Positions 11,894 to 23,650 are shown, numbered from the stretch's first letter. The stretch: DNA of 64,000 nt from Heterobasidion occidentale (GCA_039111635.1 JBCAQO010000005.1:1302001-1366000), one strand, 5' to 3'. Program-made: numbers and translations. Notes: generated by a model not told the origin, from the sequence alone.

Positions 11894-12849
11894 CTACTCC
11901 GCATCAAACACCAAGCATCTAACCTCGATAGACTGCCTTTGCGGTGCGTCCTTGGGACTCGACGAGTCCAGGAATGCGGTGTGTGGGGTCAACCTGGCCT
12001 TGCTATCGTCTGTGTCGAAACACTTGATCAAAATGACCTCTTCTGGCGTCTGGTTACCGAGGTAGTACCAGCGGTGCTCAGGGTTGTACTTAACGCTGAA
12101 CGTCGAGCCCTCGCGGTCACGGTAGATGTGCCGGGTGGAGACGAGGTCAACGCCAGGTTTAATCGAACGCCAATCAGCAACAGCGAGAGGGTGATGAGCG
12201 ACGGGGTTCTCGATAGGCCGCCAGACATTGATGATACGGACACGGGACTTGAGGAGACGCTCGGCCTCATCAGGAAGATGGTGGTGCACACGCTTCTCTC
12301 CGGCGATGTATGTCTGATCGACATGTACACGAGTCTGAGGAGAAGAATGAGTTTGAATGCAAAATGAATATGTGTTGTGTCTTGCTCACCACAGGCCCGC
12401 GAAGTGGCTGGTCTTGAGCGGACCCTTCTACAATCGGACGTCTACATAGGAGAGTTAATTTAATCTTCATGTTATGAACACAGAGCAAGAAAACAAACGC
12501 ACCTAATAGTATGGTCGAAAATGAAGATCCTCTTCGCACCGGTATGCTTCTTGAGAAGTTCCTCTACCTCCTTATAATAACGCGTCGTGATCGCTTCTTC
12601 GTCAACAAACTTCTTCTCCTCGCTGACATGCTTAATGAATTCGAACCCAGTCGTGTCGAGTGAGACAGTATCCTCTTTGCCACGGATATCGTGAACGACG
12701 GCTGGATGAGGATCGGGTTGAATGTTAGTGGTCGGCTGGCCTTCTGGTGGGGTATATGTGTAATTGAACGGAGCCTCGTCCCCTACGAGATTGAAATAGT
12801 TGAGGGTGGTATTGACATCGTGAGGAGTGAGGACTGCGGCAGTGGCCAT
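11894..12849 (-). CDS. CmcJ/NvfI-family Fe(II)/2-oxoglutarate-type oxygenase
   Basis: Three exons. ATG at 12849 gives MATAAVLTPHDVNTTLNYFN. The first intron follows RIFIFDHTIR and the second follows PLRGPV. Signature blocks in order are FNYTYTPPEGQPTTN, KRIFIFDHTIRR, TRVHVDQTYIAGEK (the H-x-D metal motif), RVRIINVWRPIENPVAHHPL, EHRWYYLGNQTPEEVILIKC, LTPHTAFLDSSSP and RQSIEVRCLVFDAE. This block order defines the fungal family of cephamycin CmcJ and NvfI-like proteins, many of which sit in biosynthetic clusters. Here the neighbours are housekeeping genes, so a cluster role is not supported and the substrate is unknown. An in-frame upstream ATG at 13110 would add 87 residues without family resemblance, so I prefer 12849. 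Confidence 0.85.
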
Positions 12850-13658
12850 TGCTTGAGCTGGTGAGAGTTCAGTAAGAGATCGACTGGAATGCTTGTGGGA
12901 ACGGTACGACCTCGATGAGCCTTTTATATCGCTGTGAAGCCTCATTTGTGATTCCTTCATGAACATCTTGGATGACAAAACATGTTCTGATTCATGCCTT
13001 TGCAAGAATGAGATCTGTAAGACTCTTTTGCGGAGAAAGTGGGGCCCCAGACACGCCGATGTCTGTCTCTCCCGTAGGTGGGAAATAAATGAACCGATAC
13101 TATAGGCCAATTGAATTGTTCACGGGCTGAAAGGGGCACGAAGAGCCGGGATTCGGGAGCTTCGACACGTCGGGGGCCCCGTGAGTGTCATGTTGCGCAA
13201 TTTCGGAGACATCTTGCGTACTGCTTTGCACGTTTTCAGTTGTCTATGTTCGAACTCTGGGAATGGGCCCTAATAAGTCCCTAATAGCCCTCGGGATGCG
13301 CCGTCACCCCCGCCTTTTCGTGAGCCTTCCTCAAGAGCTCACAAACGCTGCTTATGAATCCAGAAAGTAAAGAGATGACACACCAGCTTGTCCCGACAAG
13401 ACGTTGAGGAAAGAGTCTATCAGAAACTCAAGCGCTCAGCGCTCAGGTTTCAATTCTCAACGAAATGCAGAACTCCGGAGAGTGTGAAAAAGATGGATAG
13501 TGGACGTCCCAACGCCTCATGCAAGAACGTTCAGTTTTTTTTTGGCAAGGTTGAGGGTTTGGGATAAACTGATTCTAGGGTTAGGTTTTCCGGTCCTACA
13601 TCACCTCCAACCTCTTCAACTTCAAACTCGCAACGTTGACTCCAAGCGCATACACAGT
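12850..13658. promoter_or_regulatory. divergent intergenic region, oxygenase / uL13m
   Basis: This is an 809-bp region between two divergently transcribed genes, so both promoters lie here. No motif is strong enough to name. The upstream extension of the oxygenase frame to 13110 is judged non-coding. Confidence 0.4.
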
Positions 13659-14284
13659 ATGTCGCAAGCGATTGGAAACGTATGTCTTCTATGTGTTTCT
13701 CATTATGAATCTGCAGCGCTCACGCCTACGTGTAAACCCAATAGACCGCACTCGCATATGCACGAGTATGGCACCACGTCGACGCCAACGAGCGTATTCT
13801 CGGGAAACTCGCTGAGCGCATTGCTCTTGTCTTGATGGGAAAGCATAAACCTATCTATGATCCAGGAGGTCTGTCACTATCTTTACTACAAGTCGGAGCT
13901 TTCTCATGTTTTTGCATCATATCATTCAACAGTTGACTGTGGTGACTACGTTGTCGTCACTAACGCTCGCAAAATCAAGGTAACAGGCAAGAAACACGAA
14001 CAAATCGTATACCGTCGCCATACCATGTTCCCCGGTGGGCTGAAAGAGATTCAGTACAAGGATATGATGGCGAAGAAGCCTGATGAAGTGCGTTGTCACC
14101 GCTTGGTCTTTCCAGTTTGCTCATGCCGCACATGCAGATCATCCGACAAGCAGTATCAGGCATGCTTCCCAAGAACCGTCTGAGAGACAGACGATTGGAG
14201 AGACTGCGGATATTTGAGGGCGAAGATATGGGTGTCCTCCATAATAATATATTGAAACGGTGGGAGGACGGTACTCTGCGGTAG
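13659..14284 (+). CDS. MRPL23: mitochondrial large-subunit ribosomal protein uL13m
   Basis: Four exons. ATG at 13659 gives MSQAIGN. The intron GTATGT...CCAATAG leads to TALAYARVWHHVDANERILG, then LAERIALVLMGKHKPIYDPG. A second intron leads to VDCGDYVVVTNARKIKVTGK and RRHTMFPGGLKEIQYKDMMA. The last intron precedes IIRQAVSGMLPKNRLRDRRL, and the protein ends HNNILKRWEDGTLR. This is the bacterial-type uL13 fold (GKHKP, CGDYVVV.NA.K, MLPKN.L), as in yeast Mrpl23. A closer acceptor (CTGCAG) inside the first intron gives a poorer N-terminus and was rejected. No obvious cleavable presequence is seen, which is normal for this protein. Confidence 0.93.
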
Positions 14285-14407
14285 TCTTCGAGTCTTTTGT
14301 CATCTGTTCCCCTCTGATCTGTTGTTATTCATCTGCTTTCCTCCCTTGAGATCGGCCAGAATCGTACGAAACTGATTGAAGCTGCCGTTTATAGATTTCT
14401 GAGCGCG

Positions 14408-15570
14408 TCATTCATCACTGCCAGAATCATCCGTCGTGTCACCTCTACTGCTGTCAGTGCTCACTTCCTCAACTCGCTTCTTATCCTGCTCCTGCTCCTC
14501 CTCTTCACGGCCTTCCACCTCTTCCTCTTCCTGGCCTTCCACTTCTTCCTCGTCATCAGATTCTGGTTGAAATGTCTTCGTGGCATCATCCCACCCAGGC
14601 GGCAAATTTGGCTTCAGCATCTGAGCAACATGTTCTTGAAGCAACATTCCTATGAGAAGGTGAGCATGCTTGAACACTTCACGAGGCACTATGACCAAAC
14701 CTATCGCCATCAACGCTGAGCCGTCGAAAATTTTGTACATATCGCGCTTCAACTCTTTCCGCGTTCGTCGTTTTCGCCTTCTTTTCGATCTCGCGGACTC
14801 CTCTACGTCCCCGCCACACTCTTGGATCTCCTCTTCACTGCCATCTCCGATTCCAGACGACTGTTCATCGGCATCGGCATCCACATCTATGTCGCGCTCT
14901 TTCTGCCCGCCCTTGCCCTCCACCAGTTTATTCTGTTTTTTTGCCTGCCGTGCATACCTGAATTCGCGAGTTACGTCGGAGAGCTGAGACTGAGATGTGT
15001 AGTATAGGCTGGCAAAATGGTGTATGCACTTCAATAGATCCTGAGCAATAGGATATGGTCGAACTAAAATATGTCAAATGCGAGAGCTATGTTTTCGGCC
15101 AAACATACCGATGTCGGCGCAGGTAGCTGCGCCCCTACACTTGTAGGTGCCGGGACCGAACCAGCACTCAAGAAATCAAGGTTGTCGGTAAACCGTCTCC
15201 TCTTAGTGGCGATTTTGCCGACTCCTCTGCGCTTTTTCTGCTCAGTACCATTCGCTGCTTGCGCCCCTTCGTCTCGTTCCGCCAGTCCCGCTCCCTCGTC
15301 TTCTCCGTCATCGTCAGAGACATACCTCCTCTTTTTGACCTTCCACATCCCAGCTGCATCCTTCGCGTACCAGTTTCCCCGCGCATCCTGTGCGGTGTAT
15401 GTTGTGCGACGCGTGTGGAGCGCGGTGCTGGCGGTGATTTCTCCGGTGGCTAACTGTGGTGCGCTGGATGCAGATGCGTGGGGCTGAGATGGTACACGCG
15501 ACCCATCTGGATGCAGACGGAGTGCCGTAAAGTCGTGTACAGTATTCACGCGGCGCCGATGTCGTTTCAT
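14408..15570 (-). CDS. acidic nuclear protein, possible Rrn9-type RNA polymerase I factor
   Basis: Two exons. ATG at 15570 gives MKRHRRRVNTVHDFTALRLH. Exon 1 continues YTAQDARGNWYAKDAAGMWK, a basic KKRRYVSDDDGEDEGAG stretch and PAPTS. A GTATGT donor leads to exon 2, DLLKCIHHFASLYYTSQSQL. After RSKRRRKRRTRKELKRDMYK comes FDGSALMAIGLVIVPREVFK, then a very acidic, Glu-rich C-terminus ending DDSGSDE. The pair 'DLLK.IHH.AS..Y' and 'DGSALMA.G' resembles the Rrn9 domain of the RNA polymerase I upstream activating factor as I remember it. That identification is tentative. A nuclear location is likely from the KRRRKRR clusters. Confidence 0.5.
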
Positions 15571-15862
15571 TGTTTGGATGAGAGAACTCGATGACCACAA
15601 TTTGCCGCCTTACATACGGCAGCTAGATTGGTACGTCACGCGCGAGTCTTTGCTCGTGCCTGGTGATTTCTTTTTCTTTCATGCACTTTGACCATCTACC
15701 AGACTTCTACCAGCCATCTACCCTCCAGGTGATAGATTGTGTTGGTCATTACAATCTCACACTTTATAATAAATCGTACAGGGGCTTTTGCACAGCCACG
15801 GTCGGCGAACGAAGAAGCAAGCCGAGGTCGCAGCACTGCTCGACCATGCCAACCACAGAACT

Positions 15863-17759
15863 TCACACTACATCGTCCGGTATTGCATTCTTTTCCTGAA
15901 GTTTGCTTGAGCTCGAAGAGCTCGACTTCGTAAGTTCCGGCACGGTGACCTTGTGGCCACGATCCACAGTGCCCATCTCATGGGACTCTGACTCGACATC
16001 GATGAAGACCTGCACTCCTCGGCGTTTGAACATCGATGATTTTCAATCAATCGCGCGTGACGACTCACCTCTGGACGTACTCTGCTACTCGCTAGTGTTA
16101 GGAAGTCAGGCTGCGAGTTTCATCCTGATTAAATTTGAGCACGGATATTGGTGATGCAGACGACGTACCCGCCTGCCCATACTGATAGTATGACCATGAT
16201 CCTCGTCGCTCGTGGAATAATCCCATCCGATTCGGGAATTCAAGCTAGACAAGAGCGAGTTGCTGTATAATTTGGCCAGGGGAAAGTTAAATGCAAGATG
16301 GCTGTGACTGAATCGTCAGCTCATGCCGGATGTTTTGGAAGCACTGACACATACACTCCACTCGCCTGTAGGCAAGGAACCAATAGCAACGAAAATAATC
16401 AGCAAGAATTAAGCGTAATAGTAAAAATAGAGTGCTGACGCGGCCAAGGTATACTGATAAATCTATGATGGCCCAGATGGAAGTTATGAGCCCCGTTTGC
16501 ACCGTAACTGTCGTCCTGTGATGTGAGCGCCATGTATGAACGAAATAAAGAGACTCACGTCGAATGATCCTGTTCAGTATATCATTTGACCCCTTGAAGC
16601 CTCCCTTGTATTTTCGCTATGCAGAAGAAGTGAGTCGTTACACAATTACAGAAAAAATCCTCTAATACACACCAGATGCCATGTCAAAGAGACAGTGATA
16701 GCCATATCGACCAATGCAGATGTCCCTAGCCAAACAATGACTGGGGCCTTGAATTTCTGGAACTGTAGCCATTCTGGAACTCTGCTGATGGCGGCGGCGG
16801 TCGCCAAGCCGCCAACTGTTCAGGGCAAACGATGGCGCGTTAAATTGTCTTGAATGTGATAATAGGACAAGTAGACGCACGGAGGGAGATGAAGGAGCCA
16901 AGAATCAGCGCCGCAACAGCGACGTTGCTACCTGTAAGGACCTTCACTCTCCATGTAAAGAAGAGCTGTACGGTGGTCCCAATGATCGCCTGAGCGCGCA
17001 CTTGTTAGTGAGAGGAAACGTGCATGGAAAGCAGTTGTATTTACCGTCATGGCGGGATCTAACAGACGAGATCAATGAATTCAGTTCATAGACTTGTCAC
17101 CAGCACGACGAAAGATGCAAGCACCTGTGGCAAAAACTGTGAAATCGAAGAGTCGTATTTAGAATATGGTAGGGTTGAAGTTAAATCAATTATGTACCCC
17201 AGTTCGCCTTCTGTATCGCGGCCGGGTCATCTACAAACCAGTCTCAGGATCTGCCAATACACCAATAAAATTTACGCACTGTAGTGATTGACGAGTGAGT
17301 CGTACGTATACTCGATGTCCAGTACACTGTTCAGTGTGTCGGCAAGGAATATAAATAAGACCTGAGAGCCGGAGACGGTGAGGGGGAGGCCTGACAGAGC
17401 AAGCACTCGGACGGAAGACCGAACGCACGACAAGCTTCATCCACAATCGATCCCTGCCATAATGATAAACTCTATCAACGTCAAATTAAACACAAGCCCG
17501 ACCGCTCATCTCCGGAAAGGGATACGGAAATGGGAGACCAAAAAACTACGCACCCCTTGTACGATGTGAAATACATGTACGTCTGCGCGATGGAGACCCC
17601 ATAGAGGATAATATTGATCGCGGTCCCGATGAAAATCGGACCGTGGCTGTCAGTCGACCGACAAACATGAGCGATTTGCGATGAAATACGGACGACAGTC
17701 AGGACGGGGGCATGTGGGAAAACCTACGCAACCAAAGCGAAATTGGGGGAGGCGGACAT
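15863..17759 (-). CDS. DUF6534 multi-membrane protein, tandem copy B
   Basis: ATG at 17759 gives MSASPNFALVA. A phase-2 intron leads to HGPIFIGTAINIILYGVSIA and QTYMYFTSYK. Later exons give VQTGLITSIWAIIDLSVYLG, TSALVDMAITVSLTW with RKYKGGFKGSNDILNRIIRR, and LYSNSLLSSLNSRIGWDYST. The last exon is VQVFIDVESESHEMGTVDRG and ends at 15863. These are the N-terminal, middle and 'LYSNSLL..LN.R' signatures of the family; about seven hydrophobic segments are expected. The function of the family is not established. Intron positions and sequence parallel copy C so closely that the two must be recent tandem duplicates on the same strand. About ten small exons are involved; the middle joins were not all resolved. 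Confidence 0.75.
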
Positions 17760-19486
17760 GAAGCGGAGCGTGGCGAGGCGTCCCGAGCGATGTGGGATGG
17801 AGGGGGAGATCCTAAATGAGGATCCGCGACGGGAGATCAAGTTGTGAGGGTGGGGTCGCCAGAGCACGTCCACGCCTCACCACCCTCAGAGCCGTATAAG
17901 TAGATGTGTCTTGCCCTGCCCTATCCTGCCTCTCCGGCATCCTCGTGCGGTCCCAGCTGTTTCAGCTCACGGACTCTGAAGGGTAGGTCCGGGCGCATAC
18001 TCCCATCGCGGCATTATGATGTACTTTCCGAGGACGGCAACTGACGGATATCCAGTTAGCTTTGGCGGCGGATATGGAGAAACGGTATGTACCGTGTACA
18101 GGACCCACATGCCTTGGAAACGCGGAACGCGGCGATTTTGGGAAGCTTGGGGATCACGATTAGAGGGCAGATGATGAGAAGAGATCTGTGAAGTATGAAA
18201 CATGCGAAGCACGAAGTGAGAGTCCAATGAGGACAAAGGACAGAACGGACATGCCCTGAACGGTGCATCTCATTTGGGCAAAAGGCAGACGATCACGAGC
18301 ATGGGACACACTGTATCTGCACTGATGACCTTTGCTTGGAAAGCATGCAGCCAGATGCCATCCGCATCAAATGAGGAATAACCCAGCTGTTGCCGGGATG
18401 CGAACGGACACCGCATGCCTAAGTATCTGATCTTGATTTTCACGTCTGCCACAGGCTCGGTGGCATAGTCAATGCAGCCTCGGAAGTAGCTTCTAAGGGG
18501 GATCGGAGGTCTTCTCGGTGATACCCCACAAATGCGCGATGGCAGATGACCCAACACGAAGCGTCTGGAAGCCGCACAGCCCGCAACAGAAACCCACAAC
18601 GCTCAGCCAGAATAGGCTCGTCCGCGGAGCGACCTTACCAACCATGACTTCACGCATGAATGGGAGAAGGCGCCTACCCGACAGTCCAGCACCATCAAAA
18701 GCACCGGCACCCGTGCAACGGAGCAAAGGACGTCAGGCGAAGCTGGAAGAGACAGTTCTGCGAGGCAAGCGAGGATCAAGATACAAAGAACCCTCCAGTG
18801 ATCCAGCCCAGGACGAGATCCACGGCCAATTGAGCGCATGATCCGCTAGATCTTGCTAACCCCCTAAGTGATCGCAGGCGATTGAGCGGCGAGTACGACC
18901 TCTACCCCACAAGAGCCTCAGAGCACTGGCTTCCATGCAATTTGCGCTGTCAATATGTCACTGAGTGTTCGATCGGGATTGGCTGAAAGATGTAAAATGC
19001 GAGCGGGTTCGAGCTGTAAAATTCATGCATGCCTACACAGCGTCAAGTTGAATGATGCAAGATAACGATAAGCACATGAAAGAGGCAAGACACACCGCAG
19101 CTTCTCCGAGCTTGTTATGGACAGCGAATAGCCTCGGAATCCTGATTCACAGTCCGCGTTAGCGCCCACATACCTCGAAGGGCTGAACCGTATCGTGTAG
19201 CACGCCCAAAACCTACAAAGATTGATGACATTGACTGTAAACGAAAAATAGTGGTCAGAGAGAAAAACAGATTCGGAGGTGAAACATCCAATGATACAAC
19301 AATGATAACTACAATACCGACGGCAATGCTAACGACATGATCATTTTTTGGCATACACAGTATACAAGAACACATGATTTTAAAAAATCCAGCGAAAGCC
19401 AGAAGGTATAATGCAAAAAGGAAAGGGAAGGAGGAATCAAGGCGCACACAAATCAATGTTCCTCAGGACAAACTCTGAAGATGGAT
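17760..19486. other. 1.7-kb spacer between DUF6534 copies, no gene recognised
   Basis: Open frames exist on both strands. A plus-strand frame of about 100 codons (ATG at 18539, MADDPTRSVWKPHSPQQKPT) is polar and basic. Minus-strand frames at 18840-18490 and 18270-17970 are partly hydrophobic (VLCILILACLAELSLPA). None shows a DUF6534 signature or a consistent exon chain, so I cannot claim a gene or a duplicated remnant. The last part, about 19100-19486, should be the 3' UTR of copy C. Confidence 0.35.
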
Positions 19487-21294
19487 CTACGAAGCCTTCG
19501 CGACGGTGCGCGGTGTCTTGACAGGAGTAGAGTCCTCGCCAGCGGCAATACTGCCACGAGAGTCGGCGAAAGTCTTCTTTCCGCCATACTTGTCGTCCGT
19601 GTTCACCATCTCGTGTGACTCGACATCGATGAAGACCTGCAGCGTGATGCCCCGTTGCCAGTAGAGTAAACTCATAGTTAATCCACGAGGCTCATCCTCC
19701 CTTTCAAGAGAATTACACTGACCTCCGGCCTGACGGAGCCACCAAAGTTGACGACTTCGGTCTGTGAGGTCAGATTCGTTTCATCAAAAACTCGCACAAG
19801 GCGAAAGCAAGGGCCCACATACACGTAGACTGTTGATCCCATTATCGCTGTCGTTTATTGTAGAGGCGGAGTATTTCCAGCCCTGGCGGGAGTTCAAACT
19901 CGAGAGCAGGGAGTTGCTATAGAGTTTCGACAGGGCAAAATTGAAGATAAGATGCCTGAGGTAGGTTTGACGTTCTCAGCCTCTGGCTGGCGAAAAAAGC
20001 GAAGATCGCTCACGTTCCGCTTGTCTGTTTGATCAGCGTGGGGTGAGTTTGAATGCTCTGACGTGCTGGTAACGACACGTACGATCCCGAGGTAGACTGC
20101 CAAGTCGATGATGGCCCAAACGGAGGTGACCAACCCCGTTTGCACGGTCACTATCAAGGAATGATTATGAACAGAAAGTAAAAGAATAGAATTAGGCCCA
20201 CATCGAATGATCTTGTCGAGGACATCATCGGACTTTTTGAAGCCATGCTTATGTTGACGCTGTAGACAAGAATCCCGATGAGCACGCAAATGAGTGGATG
20301 AGTGATGAGTGAAAACAGACTAGATGCCAAACGAGGATCGCGGTGATAGATGTATCGACCAACGCAGAAATGGTGAGCCAGATAATAACGGGAATCTGGA
20401 ACTTCTGAAACTCCAACCACTCCGGCACGAAGCCAATAGCGATCGAGGTTGCTATACCGCCAACTAGGACGAGGCATTCGGTTAGCGCTTTGATAAGCCT
20501 AGCGGAGCAAACCTACGGCAAGAGATGATAGAGCCGATGACTAGCAAGGTGGTCGCAATCTTGCTGCCGGTGATGATCTTGACTCTCCAAGAAAAGAACA
20601 GCTGAACGATAGTTCCTATAATGGACTACACATGATATATGGCCAATTCGGAACAGCACAAAAAAGAATATATGCGTACTGTCATGGCTGGATCTTGGGG
20701 AGACACTCATCAGTGAAAGGTGTTACCAGTCTTGAGAAGCAATGCTTTCTACCTGTGGCGAACACTAACGGCTACTCTGAGCATGAAGAAAGGCGTGTCC
20801 AAAGCTAAATTTTTCTTACCCCAGTTGGCCTTTTGGATAGCAGCGGGGTCATCTAGGGAGGGTTCGGACGAGGGTGGTAGGAAGTAGACGAGAAGAACAC
20901 ACTGTAATGATTTACAAGAGAATCGTAGGTATACTGGATGTCGAATACACTATTCAAGGTGTCTGCCACAAGGACAAGCAGGACCTATGACGGGATCAAT
21001 GTATGCGGAACGGACTGTTGTGAGAGACGCGTACAACTAGTTTCATCCACAATGGGTCCCTACGCACGCAGTCAGGACGACAAGCATGGGCCATTTGAAG
21101 CACAAAACCGACTTTTTATAGGTGTTGAAGTAGATATATGTTTGTGCAATCGAGATACCATAAAGAATGATGTTGATAACCGTGCCGATAAAGATGGGGC
21201 CGTGCCTAAAGAGAAGCCAGACGAGCTTAAAGAAGGGCGGCGCGGAACGGGAAAAGAGGACGCACGCAACCTTCGCGAAGTTCTGATCCGCCAT
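19487..21294 (-). CDS. DUF6534 multi-membrane protein, tandem copy C
   Basis: ATG at 21294 gives MADQNFAKVA. A phase-2 intron (GTGCGT) at the same codon position as in copy B leads to HGPIFIGTVINIILYGISIA and QTYIYFNTYK. Further exons include VQTGLVTSVWAIIDLAVYLG, KRKHGF-like and KSDDVLDKIIR segments, and LYSNSLLSSLNSRQGWKYSA. The last exon is LQVFIDVESHEMVNTDDKYG and ends RTVAKAS at 19487. The protein is predicted to cross the membrane several times, with a cytosolic tail carrying the VFIDVES motif. It sits 1.7 kb upstream of copy B in the same orientation. Some middle exons (19.7-20.9 kb) were placed only by motif. Confidence 0.75.
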
Positions 21295-21996
21295 TGGGGA
21301 AGCGAGAAGAGGGAGAGAGGATCGGAGAAGAAGGAGAGGGAAGGAGAACCGAGGAGGAGACGGAAGAGGACATGGAGGGCTTTATACGTGAGCAGGATAC
21401 AAACAGAGAGCACGATAAGTCAACATGACATGGAAGTCGAGAGGACAAGAAAAGAACGGCCGCAAAGCATGTTCGAACGGGAAGAGCGAGACACCGAACC
21501 CTAATCCAGTCGGAATTGCATACAGCGTCGCCCAAAGTGGCGCAATGCCATAACGGCGCTCAAAGATGCTGTGGTCTCTGTGCGCCTACGACAACTCGTG
21601 CAGACGGAAGCTATGATGACAGACAGGCAAAGTCGGGGAAGGAGCAGGAACAAGTTAGGTCCCAAAGGCGAGTCCGTGTCCATTTCAGAATGTCGATTGA
21701 AAAGCCTAGCAGTTGACAGTGTGGAACATCAGAAGAGCGCAGAACATATCTCCACGAGCATTCAGACATGCCGTGGACTAGAAGAGAGCTTGCAATATAT
21801 CAATGTGCTGTCGGTGATCCACTGGGACGAGCGAGAAGAAAGCAACCTTGCCATCCAAACGGAGGACTTGTATCGGCCCGGGCCGAGAACCGTGCCGATC
21901 CCGCGCCGGCATCTCCGCGAGTCCCCGATGCGTGGCTTTGGACGCAGTGCTCGGCGCTCGCGATGACCTGGAGAACACTCGCAGAGCCTATCGAGC
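21295..21996. promoter_or_regulatory. divergent intergenic region, DUF6534 copy C / AAGAB
   Basis: This region separates two divergent genes. The segment 21340-21560 has a purine-rich plus strand, which is pyrimidine-rich in the sense of copy C and is a common feature of fungal promoters and leaders. No convincing gene lies in it. Confidence 0.4.
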
Positions 21997-23650
21997 ATGG
22001 CGACCGACGCTAGCCGCATCCTCGTCGTTGCTTCCAGCCTCGAGCAGGCCAGGAATATCATTCAACGTATGTTCCGCGACAGGTCACTGCTCATTCCTGT
22101 CTGAGCCTTAGTGCCAGGCATCAAACAAGTCGACCACGCCGATCTCCCTCCTCCCGAATCCGAATCCATCCCATGGACCATCACCAACAAATACTATTCC
22201 GCCGACGTCCACTTCCACATCGTTCTCGAGCGCGATTTCACCCCGCACTCTCCCCAGGGTGCCCTTGCCGTCATCTACGTCTGGCAGCGCGGTGACGTGC
22301 GTCTTTCATCACTCGTTCTTCATGATGTCTGATTGATTGCCCCTCTTGACTGATATTCAGCCTTATGCCGAACACGTCCTCTCCCTCTCCAGAGCGATTG
22401 CACCACACGATCCCGAAGTCACCCTCGCCATCGCCCTCGGCACACGCCCACCGCACCCCGATGACCCCACCGAAGGGCCCGACCAGTTCTTGGCCGAGCA
22501 CGGATTCGAATACATCGACGGCGAGCGCACTTCTTCCCCCTCCCCTTCTGCAGCTGTCCATTTGAATGATGACCACGACCACGACCACGATCACGACCAC
22601 GACCACGATCACGACGCAGTCCCTGGCCTCTCGCGTGTCGTCGATGCGCTCAGTACAATCATGTGGCCCTCAATGGTACGAACGTCGTCTACCGCTGCAG
22701 CTAAACGCGCGAGTCATACGCCCACGCTGCTCGACGTGCTCCCATCAGAGGAAGATGGCCTCGCAGCGCTGCTTGCGTCCGAGCTGATCGAAAACGGGGC
22801 CCAAACGCGCGAGAGCCGCATGCGACGGGAGATGGCCGAGCTCGAGCGATGGCTCGTCGAGAATGAGGATCTGCACGAACGAGAGGCGATGCAGGATATG
22901 GATATAGACATGGACACGGGAATGCAGGGCGACGATCACCATGCGGAGGTGGAAATGCAGGTCCAAGATCAGGATTTGGATCAGAAAGCCTTCCATGACC
23001 CGTGGACGCGCACGGATCTCGGCGCAATCCCGCCCCAGAGCGCAACCCCAGGATCGCTTTCTAACCCCGGCTTCGACGACGATTTCAGTGCGTTCATCTC
23101 TGCCCCCGCACGCCCCGCTGCCGTACCGGTACCCGCACTAACTCCCTCCCGCAACGCGTCACTCACCGTTCCTGGCCTCACCTACCACGCACTCCCCTCC
23201 ACTTCCGATCTGGGCGCCGAGGACGACGACGCGCTGTCCACCATGGCCACCTTCGCGGACACTGACACCGAAGGGTACGATGCCCTTTCAGACTTTACTG
23301 AAAGCCGCTCGCAGGATTTTGCGAGCGATGACGGCCACAATAACCCGCCATTCGACTTCCCCGCCTCGTTCAATCCCGCCTCGACGCCCTCGGTGCCGGA
23401 AATCCACCTCCCGCGCGACGTCCCGCGCCTCGGCGCAGGATTCGATCTGGGCGAGATCTTGAGCACGCTGCAGAGCGTGCGCGAGGATGTAGCGGGGATC
23501 GGGGACGAGCGGCTCAGAAGGGAATACAGCGCGCGGCTGGCGTCTGATTTTGTGTTCAGCAGGATGGGAGACGACGGGTCGGACGTTGGGGACGTCGATG
23601 TGGAGCACAAAGGGGAGAAGCACGAGGGCCACGTTGAGCCGGCGCACTGA
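21997..23650 (+). CDS. AAGAB: alpha/gamma-adaptin-binding protein p34-like (AAGAB/Irc6)
   Basis: Three exons (21997-22066, 22112-22296, 22361-23650) join to 514 codons. The N-terminal domain reads ASRILVVASSLEQARNIIQ, LPGIKQVDHADLPPPESESI, LAVIYVWQRGD and HDPEVTLAIALGTRPPHPDD, then FLAEHGFEYIDGE and GLSRVVDALSTIMWPSMVRT. These last two match the 'W..E.GFE.++' and 'G..R++.AL....W..MV' blocks of human AAGAB. That protein binds and chaperones assembly of AP-1 and AP-2 clathrin adaptors in the cytosol. An Asp-His repeat interrupts the domain (separate entry). The long disordered middle is specific to this lineage. The C-terminus LGEILSTLQSVREDVAGIGD resembles the final helical region of the family. 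Binding partners are inferred from the family only. Confidence 0.75.
22568..22615 (+). repeat. in-frame (GAY CAC)n repeat coding alternating Asp-His
   Basis: Seven consecutive Asp-His dipeptides flanked by further Asp lie within AAGAB exon 3, between GFEYIDGE... and AVPGLSRVVDAL. The codons alternate GAC/GAT with CAC, so the run is partly diversified at third positions rather than freshly expanded. Confidence 0.95.

Noticed and set aside
13659..13760. Shorter first intron of uL13m ending at CTGCAG
   Set aside because: It yields a poor N-terminus; the later CCAATAG acceptor restores the conserved TALAYARVWHHVD sequence.
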